A stretch of 64,000 nucleotides of DNA from Candidatus Avimonas faecium (GTDB lineage Bacteria; Bacillota; Clostridia; Oscillospirales; Acutalibacteraceae), in the NCBI GenBank assembly GCA_904419005.1, contig CAJFQI010000003.1, positions 31,504 through 95,503 of the forward strand, given 5' to 3'. Positions 26,832 through 35,590 of the stretch are shown piece by piece. The notes beneath the pieces were generated by a model. It was not told the origin of the DNA, ran no database searches, and saw nothing but the letters and a program-made list of their open reading frames with translations. Numbering within the stretch: the first letter of the stretch is position 1; each line of letters starts with the position of its first letter. The position numbers and the translations under genes are program-made.

Positions 26832-27629
26832 ATGAAGCGCAACCATTGGACGGCGGCCCTGCTGAGCGTGGCCGCGGCGGCGGGCGCCGCCTATTTTGTG
26901 GCGGAAAACCGGCGGGTGGAATCGCCGGAAATCCCAGTGCCCCTCCCCGGCCTGCCGGGCGGGATGGAGGGCCTGCGGATCGCTCACCTGTCCGACCTGC
27001 ATTTCCCGCACTGCGCCCGCCCGCCGCGGGAACTGGCGGCCCTGGTGCGGCGGCTGCACCCCGATCTGATCGTGCTGACCGGCGACCTGATAGACCGGGC
27101 GGACACCTTTTCCCCGGCGGTGCTGGCGGAAACCGGCCGCCGGCTGGCCGCCGTCGCCCCCTGCTATGCCATTCCCGGCAACCACGAGTTCCGGGCCGGC
27201 CTGGTCAAGGAGTGGACGGCGCTGCTGACGGGCGCCGGGGTGCGGGTGCTCGGCGAGGAGTGGGTATGCCTGACCCGGCGGGGAGGCTCCCTCTGGCTGG
27301 GCGGCTTGCCCTACGGGCGGCCGATCCCGCCGCCGGAGGAGGGCTGCCGGCTGGTCCTCTCCCATTATCCCGAGAATTTCCCGGCCTACGCGGCCAGGGG
27401 GTACGACCTGGTGCTGACCGGCCATGCCCACGGCGGGCAGTTCCGCTTCGGCGGCCGGGGGCTGTATTCCCCGGGGGAGGGGCTGTTCCCGCGGTATACC
27501 AGCGGCCTATACGCTTTGGGGGGCAGCCGCATGGTGGTCAGCCGGGGCCTGCGCAGCGGCTGGATGCCTCCCCGGCTGGGAAACCCGCCCCACCTCCCGG
27601 TGGTGGTGCTTACAGGGCAGAGAGGTTAG
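26832..27629 (+). CDS. Membrane-anchored metallophosphoesterase (YkuE-like)
   Basis: Calcineurin-like phosphoesterase with the full metal-ligand set: HLSDLHFP, TGDLIDRAD, GNHEF, LSHYPE and GHAHGGQ. An N-terminal hydrophobic segment (about residues 8-25) suggests membrane anchoring with the active site outside. It resembles YkuE/LpxH-like proteins. The substrate could be a phospholipid or nucleotide. The start is ATG with GGGAG six bases upstream. It sits just beyond the upp terminator, with no clear promoter of its own. Confidence 0.88.
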   Translation: MKRNHWTAALLSVAAAAGAAYFVAENRRVESPEIPVPLPGLPGGMEGLRIAHLSDLHFPHCARPPRELAALVRRLHPDLIVLTGDLIDRADTFSPAVLAETGRRLAAVAPCYAIPGNHEFRAGLVKEWTALLTGAGVRVLGEEWVCLTRRGGSLWLGGLPYGRPIPPPEEGCRLVLSHYPENFPAYAARGYDLVLTGHAHGGQFRFGGRGLYSPGEGLFPRYTSGLYALGGSRMVVSRGLRSGWMPPRLGNPPHLPVVVLTGQRG

Positions 27630-27721
27630 CCCGCCGGGGACAGGGCGCCGTCTTTGGGTGGGCGCATGCCCTGGGGCGGGAGGGGATTTCCGAAGAGAAA
27701 AGCGGAAGAGGAGGAGAGCGC

Positions 27722-28495
27722 ATGAAATACCTTTGCCCATCCTGCGGCGCATTGAATGAAGAGGATGCGGCGTTCTGCACGGGCTGCGGCATGGCCCTGC
27801 GCGCGGACGCCCAGCAGCGCCGGCAGCAGATCGAGCGGCGGCTGCGGGGGGAGGAGCCGCCCATAGGGCAGCCCGTTTCCCCGCCGGCGGCACCCCGCCC
27901 GGAAGAGCTGACGGGCTTTGAAAGCCTGCCCGCCCCGGCTGCGGAGGAAGCGGTCCCCGTCCCGGCGGAGGGGGAGCGTCCCTCCGCCCCGCCGCTCCGC
28001 CGTAAGCGCCGGCGGGGGCTTTGGATCGGCGGGGTTGCGGCACTGATCCTGGCAGTTGCGGCGGTCAGCACCGGGTTGGCTGTCTCCCGGTACAACGCCG
28101 CGCCCGAGCGGGTGATTGAGAAGCTGGAGATGGCGATCAACACTCAGGACGCCGACCTGTTCTGGAGCGTGGGGGACACGGAAAGTTTTTTGGAGAGCTA
28201 CAGCCTTTCGGACGAACTGCCTGATCCCGTTTGGAAGACGGTCCCGTGCCATGCCGAGTTCCGGGTGATCGATGTACTGGAGGGAAAGCATCATCGCTAC
28301 GCCACGGGTTTTGTGGAGTGGATGGTCGTTGAGGATGACGGTCAGCCGCTGGAATGGGATGAAAACAGCCCTTATTACGGGACGACCGCGCTGCAATTTA
28401 TTCGTCAGGATGGCCGCTGGCTGGTAGACAATTATTTTTTATTTGTCCTGTTGAATGTGCCGGCGCAAAACGCAAGATATGATCTCCTGATATAA
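27722..28495 (+). CDS. Zinc-ribbon membrane protein
   Basis: 257 residues. The N-terminal zinc ribbon YLCPSCGALNEEDAAFCTGCG has two CxxC pairs. It is followed by a Pro/Glu-rich linker, a single membrane segment (about 102-124), and an extracytoplasmic domain of ~130 residues resembling DUF4878-type NTF2-like folds (VIEKLEMAINTQDADLFWSV, then RWLVDNYFLF). This zinc-ribbon/TM/outer-domain plan is common in Firmicutes and has no known function. GGAGGAGA precedes the ATG. GC content drops in the C-terminal half. Confidence 0.8.
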   Translation: MKYLCPSCGALNEEDAAFCTGCGMALRADAQQRRQQIERRLRGEEPPIGQPVSPPAAPRPEELTGFESLPAPAAEEAVPVPAEGERPSAPPLRRKRRRGLWIGGVAALILAVAAVSTGLAVSRYNAAPERVIEKLEMAINTQDADLFWSVGDTESFLESYSLSDELPDPVWKTVPCHAEFRVIDVLEGKHHRYATGFVEWMVVEDDGQPLEWDENSPYYGTTALQFIRQDGRWLVDNYFLFVLLNVPAQNARYDLLI

Positions 28496-28540
28496 AGGCC
28501 GGTTTTTGTCCCGCGGGTTTCCGGCGCCTTTGAGCAGCGG

Positions 28541-28580
28541 AAAGGCCGTGCCGCTTGATAGGCGGCACGGCCTTTTGTAT
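28541..28580. terminator. Bidirectional terminator, zinc-ribbon gene / galE
   Basis: AAAGGCCGTGCCGC pairs with GCGGCACGGCCTTT over a 7-base loop between two convergent genes. Confidence 0.9.
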
Positions 28581-28595
28581 GCCCAAGAGCTGTAA

Positions 28596-29612
28596 CTATT
28601 CCTCAAACCCGCGGGGGTTGTTCGACTGCCAGCGCCAGGAGTCGCGGCACATATCGTCTATCCCGTGGACGGCCTTCCAGCCCAGCACCCGCTCCGCCTT
28701 GGAGGGGTCGGAGTAGCAGGTGGCGATATCGCCGGCCCGGCGGGGCGCGATGACGTAGGGGATGGTGACGCCGCTGGCCTTTTCAAACGCATGCACCAGG
28801 TCGAGCACGCTGTAGCCGATGCCGGTGCCGAGGTTGAACACCTCCGCGCCGGTGTGCCCCAGCGCATAGTCGACCGCCTTGACATGGCCGGCCGCCAGGT
28901 CGACCACATGGATATAATCCCGTACGCCGGTGCCGTCGTGGGTGTCGTAATCGTCGCCGAAAACCGACAGCTTCGGGAGCTTGCCGATCGCGACCTGGGT
29001 GATGTAGGGCATCAGGTTGTTGGGGATGCCGTTCGGGTCCTCCCCGATCCGGCCGCTTTCGTGCGCGCCGATGGGGTTGAAGTAGCGGAGCAGCACCACC
29101 GACCAGTCCTTGTCGGAGACGCAGACATCCTTCAGGATTTCCTCAATCACATATTTGGTGCGGCCGTACGGGTTGGTGACCGCGCCGGTGGGCATGTCCT
29201 CCCGGAGGGGGGAGGGGTTGTTCATCCCGTACACCGTGGCGGAGGAGCTGAACACCATCCGCTTGCAGCCGGCCTGCGCCATCACCTGGCAAAGGGTGAC
29301 CGTGCCCCCGACGTTGTTGTCGTAGTATTCCAGAGGCTTCTGCACCGATTCCCCGACCGCTTTCAAGCCGGCGAAATGGATAACCGCATCAATGCTCTGC
29401 TCATGGAAAATGCGGCGCAGCCCGTCGGCGTCGCGGATATCGCATTCGTAAAACGGGAAGTCCCGGCCCGCCAGCTCCCGGGTGCGGCGCAAGGCTTCTG
29501 GCTTGGAATTGTAGAAGTTGTCCAAAACAACCACGTCGTAGCCGGCCTTTACCATTTCAATGACCGTATGGCTGCCGATATATCCGCAGCCGCCCGTAAT
29601 TAGTATTGCCAT
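28596..29612 (-). CDS. galE: UDP-glucose 4-epimerase
   Basis: NAD-dependent short-chain dehydrogenase interconverting UDP-Glc/UDP-Gal and often the GlcNAc/GalNAc pair. It has GGCGYIGSHTV at the N-terminus, SSSATVYG, the catalytic YGRTK, and the C-terminal RAGDIATCYSDPSKAERVLGW. At 338 residues the length is normal. AAGGAGGAG precedes the ATG. It is divergent from a nucleotidyltransferase-nahK pair, which points to a sugar-1-phosphate salvage locus. Confidence 0.96.
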   Translation of the reverse strand: MAILITGGCGYIGSHTVIEMVKAGYDVVVLDNFYNSKPEALRRTRELAGRDFPFYECDIRDADGLRRIFHEQSIDAVIHFAGLKAVGESVQKPLEYYDNNVGGTVTLCQVMAQAGCKRMVFSSSATVYGMNNPSPLREDMPTGAVTNPYGRTKYVIEEILKDVCVSDKDWSVVLLRYFNPIGAHESGRIGEDPNGIPNNLMPYITQVAIGKLPKLSVFGDDYDTHDGTGVRDYIHVVDLAAGHVKAVDYALGHTGAEVFNLGTGIGYSVLDLVHAFEKASGVTIPYVIAPRRAGDIATCYSDPSKAERVLGWKAVHGIDDMCRDSWRWQSNNPRGFEE

Positions 29613-29708
29613 TTCGACTCCTCCTTAGTATAATAGAAAATTATGGGGTTGCGTTAGAGGGCCTGCCGCAGGATTTGCCGGGTCGGGGCCTCTGGGTTCC
29701 TAACCCCT

Positions 29709-29736
29709 ATTATACCGAAGAAACGGATGCAAACAA
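29709..29736 (-). promoter_or_regulatory. Predicted galE promoter
   Basis: On the minus strand: TTGTTT, 16 bases, TATAAT, about 95 bases before galE. Confidence 0.6.
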
Positions 29737-29865
29737 TGGAAAGTTGTTGCATTTTGCGGCCCTTGCGGATACAGACGGGCAAAAATACGGTATTTTTGGC
29801 CGGATGCTTCCGCCGCCGTGGGGAAAGATAGAAAAAAACCGCTGGAAAGGACGGTTTTCCGTTTT

Positions 29866-30798
29866 ATGAAGCAGAAAGAGCAGACGCCTTCGCTGGTCAT
29901 TATGGCCGCCGGGATGGGGAGCCGCTTCGGCGGCCTGAAGCAGGTCGCGCCGGTCGGCCCGTCGGGGGAAAGGATCATCGACTATTCCGTTTACGACGCT
30001 TTGGCGGCCGGCTTTTCCCGCATTGTGTTTGTCATCAAGCGAGAAATGGAGGAAACCTTTCGGGAGGACATCGGCGGCCGGATTGCCCGGCACGCCGACG
30101 TGGCCTATGTCCATCAGGAGCTGGACGCCCTTCCGAACGGCTTTGCCGTGCCGCCGGGGCGGGTCAAGCCCTGGGGGACGGGGCACGCCGTCCTGTGCTG
30201 CCGGAACGCGGTGCCGGGGCCCTTCGCCGTCATCAACGCGGACGATTACTATGGGCGGGACAGCTATTCCCTGCTGTACCGCTTCCTGACCGGGCCCAAG
30301 CCGGAGGATTCCAAGCTCCACCTGGCCATGGCGGGATATGTGCTGGAAAATACGCTGACCGAAAACGGCTATGTTTCCCGCGGCGTCTGCGAGGTGGACG
30401 GCCAGGGCTACCTGCGCGGGCTGACGGAGCGCACCCATATCGAGCTGCGGGACGGCCGGGCCATGTATACCGAGGACGAAGGGGCCTCCTGGCATGCGCT
30501 GCCGGCCGGCTGCCAGGTGTCGATGAACTGCTGGGCGTTCCCGGCGGGGATGATGGACCGGCTGCAGGACGGCTTTGTGCAGTTCCTTTCCTCTGAAATG
30601 GATCCGCTGAAATCCGAGTTTTACCTTCCCTCCGCGGTAGACAGCCTGGTCAAGGCGGGCCAGGCGGACGTGCGGGTGCTGAAGACCCGCGACCGCTGGT
30701 ATGGCATGACCTACCGGCAGGACTGCGAAAAGGTGGCCGGCGCCATCCGCGCGCTTGTTGGCCAGGGGATTTATCCGGAAAGGTTGTGGGCGGAATGA
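29866..30798 (+). CDS. Sugar-1-phosphate nucleotidyltransferase-like protein
   Basis: NTP_transferase-fold protein of 310 residues, predicted to activate a sugar-1-phosphate with a nucleoside triphosphate. The nucleotide loop reads MAAGMGSRFGGLKQVAPVGPSG, and the metal-site segment is AVINADDYYG. The rest is not GalU- or RmlA-like and is unrelated in length to the ~500-residue UDPGP enzyme used in bifidobacteria. The ribosome site GGAAAGGA is 14 bases from the ATG, rather far. The stop overlaps the nahK start (ATGA), so the two are coupled. Making UDP-HexNAc or UDP-Gal from the NahK product is the natural hypothesis. Confidence 0.82.
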   Translation: MKQKEQTPSLVIMAAGMGSRFGGLKQVAPVGPSGERIIDYSVYDALAAGFSRIVFVIKREMEETFREDIGGRIARHADVAYVHQELDALPNGFAVPPGRVKPWGTGHAVLCCRNAVPGPFAVINADDYYGRDSYSLLYRFLTGPKPEDSKLHLAMAGYVLENTLTENGYVSRGVCEVDGQGYLRGLTERTHIELRDGRAMYTEDEGASWHALPAGCQVSMNCWAFPAGMMDRLQDGFVQFLSSEMDPLKSEFYLPSAVDSLVKAGQADVRVLKTRDRWYGMTYRQDCEKVAGAIRALVGQGIYPERLWAE

Positions 30799-31964
30799 TC
30801 GCAGCGGAAAAAGTGGCGGCCTTGTTTGCCTTTGACGGGCAGGTGCGGGATATCCGGCCCTTTGGCTGCGGCCATATCAACGATACCTACTGCGTGTACT
30901 GCGAGCGGGAGGACGGACAGCCGGTGCGGTATATCCTGCAGCGGATCAACCACCATGTGTTCAAGAACGTCTCCCAGCTGATGGAAAACGTGTTCAACGT
31001 GACCGAATACCTCCGCCGGGCGGTAATCGCCGAGGGCGGCGACCCGCAGCGGGAGTGCCTGCTGATCATCTGCACCAAAAAGGGCGCCATGGACTATATT
31101 GACGGCGAGGGATACTGCTGGCGGGCGTTCAATTTCATTGAAAACGCTGTCAGCTACGAGAGCGCCGGCAGCGGGGAGCGCTTTTACTACTCCGGCTGCG
31201 CGTTCGGGAAATTCCAGCGGCTGCTGGCGGATTACCCCTCCGAAACGCTGCACGAGACGATCCCCCACTTCCACGACACCCCCGTCCGGTACGAAGCCTT
31301 TGAAAAGGCGGTGGCCGAGGACCGCTCCGGCCGGGCGCACGAGGTGCAGGAGGAAATCGCCTTCATCCGAGCCCGCCGCCCGATGATGTCGGTGCTGACC
31401 GATATGCTCGCCCGCGGGGAGCTGCCGCTGCGGGTGACCCACAACGATACCAAGCTCAACAACGTGATGCTTGACGATACGGAGGGCAAGCCGGTCTGCG
31501 TGGTGGATCTTGACACTGTGATGCCGGGGCTGTCCCTCTACGATTTCGGGGACAGCATCCGCTTCGGCGCCAACCCTGCCGCCGAGGATGAGCGGGACCT
31601 GTCCAAGGTGTACTGTGACCTGGACCTTTTCGCCCAGTATACCAAGGGGTATCTGGAGGAATGCGGCACGATGCTCACGCCGAACGAGATCCGTCTCCTG
31701 GCGTTTTCCGCCCGCCTGCTGACGCTGGAGTGCGGGATGCGCTTTTTAACCGACCACCTTGACGGGGACGTGTATTTCAAGATCCACCGCGAGGGGCATA
31801 ATCTTGATCGCTGCCGCACCCAGCTGAAGCTGGTGGAGGATATGGAAGGCAAGGCGGAGCAGATGGAGGAGATCGTCCGCCGCTATGCCGGCGCCCTATG
31901 CCGGGCCGATGGATCCACCGCGGGAGGCCGCGGGCCGCAGCGCCCGCTTCTCTATATAGAATAA
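30795..31964 (+). CDS. nahK: N-acetylhexosamine 1-kinase-like phosphotransferase
   Basis: APH-fold anomeric kinase resembling Bifidobacterium NahK over its whole length. Landmarks are GCGHINDTYCV, YILQRINHHVFKNV, AHFHDTP-like HFHDTPVRYEAFEKA, the catalytic VTHNDTKLNNVML, and VDLDTVMPGLSLYDFGDSIRFG. NahK phosphorylates GlcNAc/GalNAc (also Glc/Gal) at C1 in the lacto-N-biose/galacto-N-biose pathway. Here the product would feed the upstream nucleotidyltransferase and divergent GalE. The 389 residues exceed the usual ~360 by a Gly/Arg-rich tail. No lacto-N-biose phosphorylase is in the window. Confidence 0.88.
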   Translation: MIAAEKVAALFAFDGQVRDIRPFGCGHINDTYCVYCEREDGQPVRYILQRINHHVFKNVSQLMENVFNVTEYLRRAVIAEGGDPQRECLLIICTKKGAMDYIDGEGYCWRAFNFIENAVSYESAGSGERFYYSGCAFGKFQRLLADYPSETLHETIPHFHDTPVRYEAFEKAVAEDRSGRAHEVQEEIAFIRARRPMMSVLTDMLARGELPLRVTHNDTKLNNVMLDDTEGKPVCVVDLDTVMPGLSLYDFGDSIRFGANPAAEDERDLSKVYCDLDLFAQYTKGYLEECGTMLTPNEIRLLAFSARLLTLECGMRFLTDHLDGDVYFKIHREGHNLDRCRTQLKLVEDMEGKAEQMEEIVRRYAGALCRADGSTAGGRGPQRPLLYIE

Positions 31965-32053
31965 GGATAAATAGCGCGGCGGGGCCGGCGTCTCGGCCGG
32001 AGGGGAAAGCCGGGGCGCTGGGCAGAAGCCGGATGCGTCCGGCTGCGCCGCAT

Positions 32054-32095
32054 CCGCCGGCCTGCCGAAGGGCGCGCCCTTCGGCAGGCCGGCGG
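32054..32095. repeat. 42-bp perfect palindrome before the helicase gene
   Basis: Every base from the outer CC to the central GCGC is matched: 21-bp arms, no loop beyond the turn. It ends 24 bases before the helicase ATG and is not followed by a U-tract, so it is not an ordinary terminator. Confidence 0.92.
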
Positions 32096-32119
32096 GAAGG
32101 GAAAGGACAACGATCATCA

Positions 32120-33337
32120 ATGGCCAATGAAATCACAAGCTTTGCCGAGCTGGATTTAAGCCCGGAAATTTTGCGCGCGGTGGAACGCATGGGCTTCTCC
32201 GCGCCCACGCCGGTCCAGGCGCAGACCATCCCCCTGATGCTGGACGGCCGGGACGTCATCGCCAAGGCGCCTACCGGCACGGGGAAAACCTGCGCGTTCG
32301 GCATCCCGATTATTGAATGCCTGGATCCGGCGCTCACCGACCCGCAGGCGGTCATCGTCTGCCCGACCAGGGAGCTTTGCGTCCAGATCGCGGAGGAGCT
32401 GCGCCAGCTGACGGTGTACCGGCCGGATATCCGCATCGCGGCGGTATACGGCGGGCAGCCGATCGCCCGGCAGCTGGCCGTGCTCAAGAAAAACCCGCAC
32501 ATCGTGGTGGCGACGCCGGGCCGCCTGCTTGACCACATGGGCCGGGGGACGGTGTACCTCGGCAATGTGTACACCGCCGTGCTGGACGAGGCAGACGAGA
32601 TGCTCAAGATGGGCTTTATCCGGGATGTGCGCAAGATCCTGGGCGCCACCCCGGCGGACACCCAGGTGGTGATGTTCAGCGCCACCATTTCCCGCGAGGT
32701 AATGGATGTCGCGTGGGAATACCAACATAACGCCGAGGAGATCACTGTGGCCTCGGAGGGGGAGAACCGCCCCAAAATCGCCCAATTCGCCCTGTACTCT
32801 TCGGGGGATCGGCGGATCCGGGATATGCTGCATCTGATTGACGCGCTGTCCCTCCATCGGGTGATGGTGTTCTGCAACATGAAGAACACCGTCCGCCGCC
32901 TGAACGACCGCCTGCGGCGGGAGGGCCGCTCGGCCGACTGCCTGCACGGGGATATCCCGCAGTCCCAGCGCAACGCGGTGATGAAAAAATTCCGCGAGGG
33001 CAAATTTGAGATCCTGGTCGCCACCGACGTGGCGGCGCGGGGAATTGACGTGGACGACGTGGAGGCCGTCTTTAACTACGATATCCCGGAGGAAAACGAG
33101 TATTACCTCCACCGCATCGGCCGGACGGGCCGCGCCAAACGGCGGGGGATGGCGTTTACCTTCATGACCCCGGACGATCGGTTCCGTCTGCGCGACATCA
33201 AAAAATACACCCATTCCGACATCGCGGACCTCTCCTTTGACGAGGAGGGGCGGCCGGTGCTGAAAAACGGCCGGCCGGTCGCGGAGCTCTTAGAGGACGG
33301 CGAGTGGGAGGCGTATGCCGCCCAGAACAGGGAATAA
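32120..33337 (+). CDS. DEAD-box RNA helicase (CshA/DeaD type)
   Basis: ATP-dependent RNA helicase of 405 residues containing both RecA-like domains. Visible are the Q-motif region FSAPTPVQAQTIP, motif I PTGTGKT, Ia PTRELC, II DEADEM, III SAT, V ATDVAARGIDV and VI HRIGRTGR. The long basic C-terminal RNA-binding tail of DeaD/CshA is missing; the protein ends about 45 residues after domain 2. GGGAAAGGAC precedes the ATG. A 42-bp palindrome lies in its leader; DEAD-box leaders are known sites of cold-shock or autoregulation. Confidence 0.94.
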   Translation: MANEITSFAELDLSPEILRAVERMGFSAPTPVQAQTIPLMLDGRDVIAKAPTGTGKTCAFGIPIIECLDPALTDPQAVIVCPTRELCVQIAEELRQLTVYRPDIRIAAVYGGQPIARQLAVLKKNPHIVVATPGRLLDHMGRGTVYLGNVYTAVLDEADEMLKMGFIRDVRKILGATPADTQVVMFSATISREVMDVAWEYQHNAEEITVASEGENRPKIAQFALYSSGDRRIRDMLHLIDALSLHRVMVFCNMKNTVRRLNDRLRREGRSADCLHGDIPQSQRNAVMKKFREGKFEILVATDVAARGIDVDDVEAVFNYDIPEENEYYLHRIGRTGRAKRRGMAFTFMTPDDRFRLRDIKKYTHSDIADLSFDEEGRPVLKNGRPVAELLEDGEWEAYAAQNRE

Positions 33338-33398
33338 GCGGAGCTGCCCTGCGCCGGTATGCTGTGGTCGGCTGCGGGCAGCAAGGAAAATCCAACAC

Positions 33399-33433
33399 AA
33401 AAGCGGGCGGGGGATGTCCCCCGCCCGCTTTTT
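33399..33433 (+). terminator. Terminator after the helicase gene
   Basis: GCGGGCGGGGG/CCCCCGCCCGC 11-bp stem, loop ATGT, flanked by A4 and T5. Confidence 0.92.
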
Positions 33434-34215
33434 CTCTGCTCGGAAAACCACCGGCCGAGGGAGAGGGGGAGGCGGAAAGGAGGTTGACAGAGGGCGCTCC
33501 CAAGCGGAAGGCTATGCGCAGCCCCCAAGGAATGCCTAGAAGCGGCTGGCCATGGCCGCGGGCTTCAATCCATTCCCGGGCGGCCGGACAAGCGGCGCGC
33601 CAAGGGAATCCGGCTTTTTGAGCGGTAGGCCGGAAGCGGCCGGAAGGACGCGCAAGCCGCGCATTGCCGCTGTTTTAGCGGGCCGCTTTCACCTGCTTTC
33701 CTATGCGCTGCGAAGGGGAACCGGCCCGGTGGAGGCCGGACCCCGCCGTCGCCCGCCGGGAAGGATTTCCCCTACGGCAGGAAATCCTCTTGAAAGGTAA
33801 CTGGAAAAAACGCAGAAATGAATAATTATTCTATAAAATAAATATTTATACGAACATTTTCCCCATGATCAAGGAAAAAACAAGAAAAAATCGGGGAAAA
33901 CCGCCCTTTTTTCCCGCTTGTCAAGTGGTTACAAAGTCGTAACTTTTGGATGGATGCACAAATTTTTTTTGGCAGACGCTAAGTTACGATTTTATTGCCA
34001 AAAATGGGAAATAACTGGATTTTTCGGGCGGGCAATGCAAAATCCGAGAGGGAATTTGGTCAAAATCCTTTGGTTTTTGTGAAAACAGACGAAACTACTG
34101 TGGGCGGGGAGGATGTCGGAATTGCTGTGAAAAATGGAAATAAATCCCTTCTGCCTTGGCGATTAATGGACGAAACCTTGTGCAATACTAACGAAAGGCA
34201 CCCATCTTTTGCGGT
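33434..34215. other. Gene-free region with an AT-rich core and interleaved inverted repeats
   Basis: The first 350 bases are GC-rich with no credible gene. From about 33800 to 34210 the composition becomes AT-rich, unlike the genes around it. Two inverted repeats interlock: TCGTAACTT (33937-33945) with AAGTTACGA (33981-33989), and TTTTTGGCA (33966-33974) with TGCCAAAAA (33996-34004). A 74-codon frame here has no ribosome site or similarity. Confidence 0.55.
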
Positions 34216-34245
34216 TTGACATCGTTGGGTTTTCCTGCGTATACT
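34216..34245 (+). promoter_or_regulatory. Promoter of the G5/3D protein gene
   Basis: TTGACA, 18 bases, TATACT. The transcript would carry a leader of about 270 bases. Confidence 0.82.
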
Positions 34246-34251
34246 ATAGCT

Positions 34252-34510
34252 ACGCTCTGAGAAAACGGGCTCTCATCAAAACGCCGACGCATATAAACGG
34301 CTCCTGCGGCAGAAGGCTCTTGGCAGGCGGGCCGGTTTATATACAGATATCGGGCAGGGCGGCAGGCCGGCAAGGCCCGCCGGGGACGGCAACTGTCCTG
34401 CCTGTCCGATAGAAAGCGGCTTACCCCCGGTTTACCGCAAGGCGGGCGGATGCCTCCCTTGCGCGAAGGACGCCGCCGGGCGTCGGGCGGGGACGGCCGC
34501 GATCAGAAAG
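34252..34510 (+). ncRNA. Structured 5' leader, possible riboswitch or RNA element
   Basis: Several stems are visible: TATAAACGGC (34292-34301) with GCCGGTTTATA (34331-34341, one bulge); a 10-bp stem of ATCGGGCAGG with CCTGCCTGTCCGAT that encloses GCGG/CCGC; and further GC-rich stems near the start codon. It does not match the c-di-AMP (ydaO), TPP, FMN or cobalamin signatures I know. The class is unknown. Confidence 0.4.
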
Positions 34511-34520
34511 GAAGCATTGG

Positions 34521-35567
34521 ATGAATACCGTATATCGAGTGGCCGGCGCAGCGGCGCGTATTGTTCGCAGCCGTTTGTTCGCCGCCTCCGCGCTGGCCGT
34601 GGTCAGCGCCGTATTCGTCGGCGCCGTCGCGCTCAACATGAACGCGGTGACCGTGGTGGCCGGCGATGTCAGCCGGGTTGTACTGACCCTTGACGAAAAC
34701 CCCCATCGGGCGCTTTCAAGCGCCGGCGTTACCTTGAACGAAGGGGACGAGGTCTTAGCGGCAAGCGACGGCGACGTTGTCCGCGTCAACCGTGCCTTTG
34801 ACGTGATGGTGGTTGCCGACGGCATCACGACCGTCCTGCGCATGACGGACGGCACCGTGGCGGACGCCCTGGAGCGGGCGGACGTAACCCTCGGCGAGTA
34901 TGATAAGCTCAGCGCCGGGGCGGACACGCCGGTCAGCGCCGGGCTGGCCATCCGGGTGGACCGGGTGGAATACGAGGAATATACCGAAACCGAGCCGGTG
35001 GCGTATACGTCGGCCGTGCAGTATACCGGTTCCCTGGCGCTGGGAAAGACCCAGGTCAAGCAGGCCGGAAAAGAGGGGGTCAAAACCCTCACCTACCGCA
35101 AATGCATTGAAAACGGCGAGGTCGTCGGCACCGAGCTGGTGGGGGAGGAAATCACCACCCAGCCGGTGCAGGAGATCGTTTTGCAGGGGACTGCCACCCA
35201 TCTGCCGGTATCGGCCGTTCCCTATGAGCTGGAGCTGGACTCCAAGGGCCAGCCGGTCAATTACAAGACGGTTTACAGCGGCTCCGCGACGGCCTATACC
35301 AACGACCGGGGCCTGGCGGGCAACTATACCGCTTCCGGCCGGAAAGCGGGCGTGGGCGTGGTAGCGGTCAACCCGAATATCATCCCTTACGGCACCGAGC
35401 TGTATATCGTCTCTGCCGACGGTTCCTGGGTGTACGGGTATGCGATCGCCGGGGACACCGGCGGGGCGCTGATGAGCGGCCATTGCATCGTCGACCTGTT
35501 CTTTGACACCTGGGAGGAATGCTCCCAATTCGGCCGCCGGAATATGAACGTCTATGTCATCGGATAA
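34521..35567 (+). CDS. G5/3D-domain cell-wall protein (YabE/Rpf-like)
   Basis: Exported wall-active protein, 348 residues. An N-terminal membrane segment (about 18-42) is followed by two DUF348 (ubiquitin-like) units at 43-95 and 98-150, a G5 domain around 155-235 (EYEEYTETEPVAYTSAVQYTG), and a C-terminal 3D domain. The 3D domain carries its aspartates in AIAGDTGGALMSGHCIVDLFFD. This is the architecture of YabE and of stationary-phase/resuscitation wall hydrolases, where 3D proteins act as lytic transglycosylases. AGAAAGGAAG precedes the ATG. It has a long structured leader. Confidence 0.92.
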   Translation: MNTVYRVAGAAARIVRSRLFAASALAVVSAVFVGAVALNMNAVTVVAGDVSRVVLTLDENPHRALSSAGVTLNEGDEVLAASDGDVVRVNRAFDVMVVADGITTVLRMTDGTVADALERADVTLGEYDKLSAGADTPVSAGLAIRVDRVEYEEYTETEPVAYTSAVQYTGSLALGKTQVKQAGKEGVKTLTYRKCIENGEVVGTELVGEEITTQPVQEIVLQGTATHLPVSAVPYELELDSKGQPVNYKTVYSGSATAYTNDRGLAGNYTASGRKAGVGVVAVNPNIIPYGTELYIVSADGSWVYGYAIAGDTGGALMSGHCIVDLFFDTWEECSQFGRRNMNVYVIG

Positions 35568-35590
35568 TGACCGGGGAGAAACCCGCAGCC

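Noticed and set aside
33995..34219. 74-codon plus-strand ORF in the AT-rich block
   Set aside because: No ribosome site, no recognisable similarity, and it runs into the promoter of the next gene.
34252..34510. c-di-AMP (ydaO) riboswitch upstream of the wall protein
   Set aside because: The family's conserved words (GGGGGA-CC type loop and the GCUAAC-CGCAAGCG segment) are not present; kept only as an unclassified structured leader.
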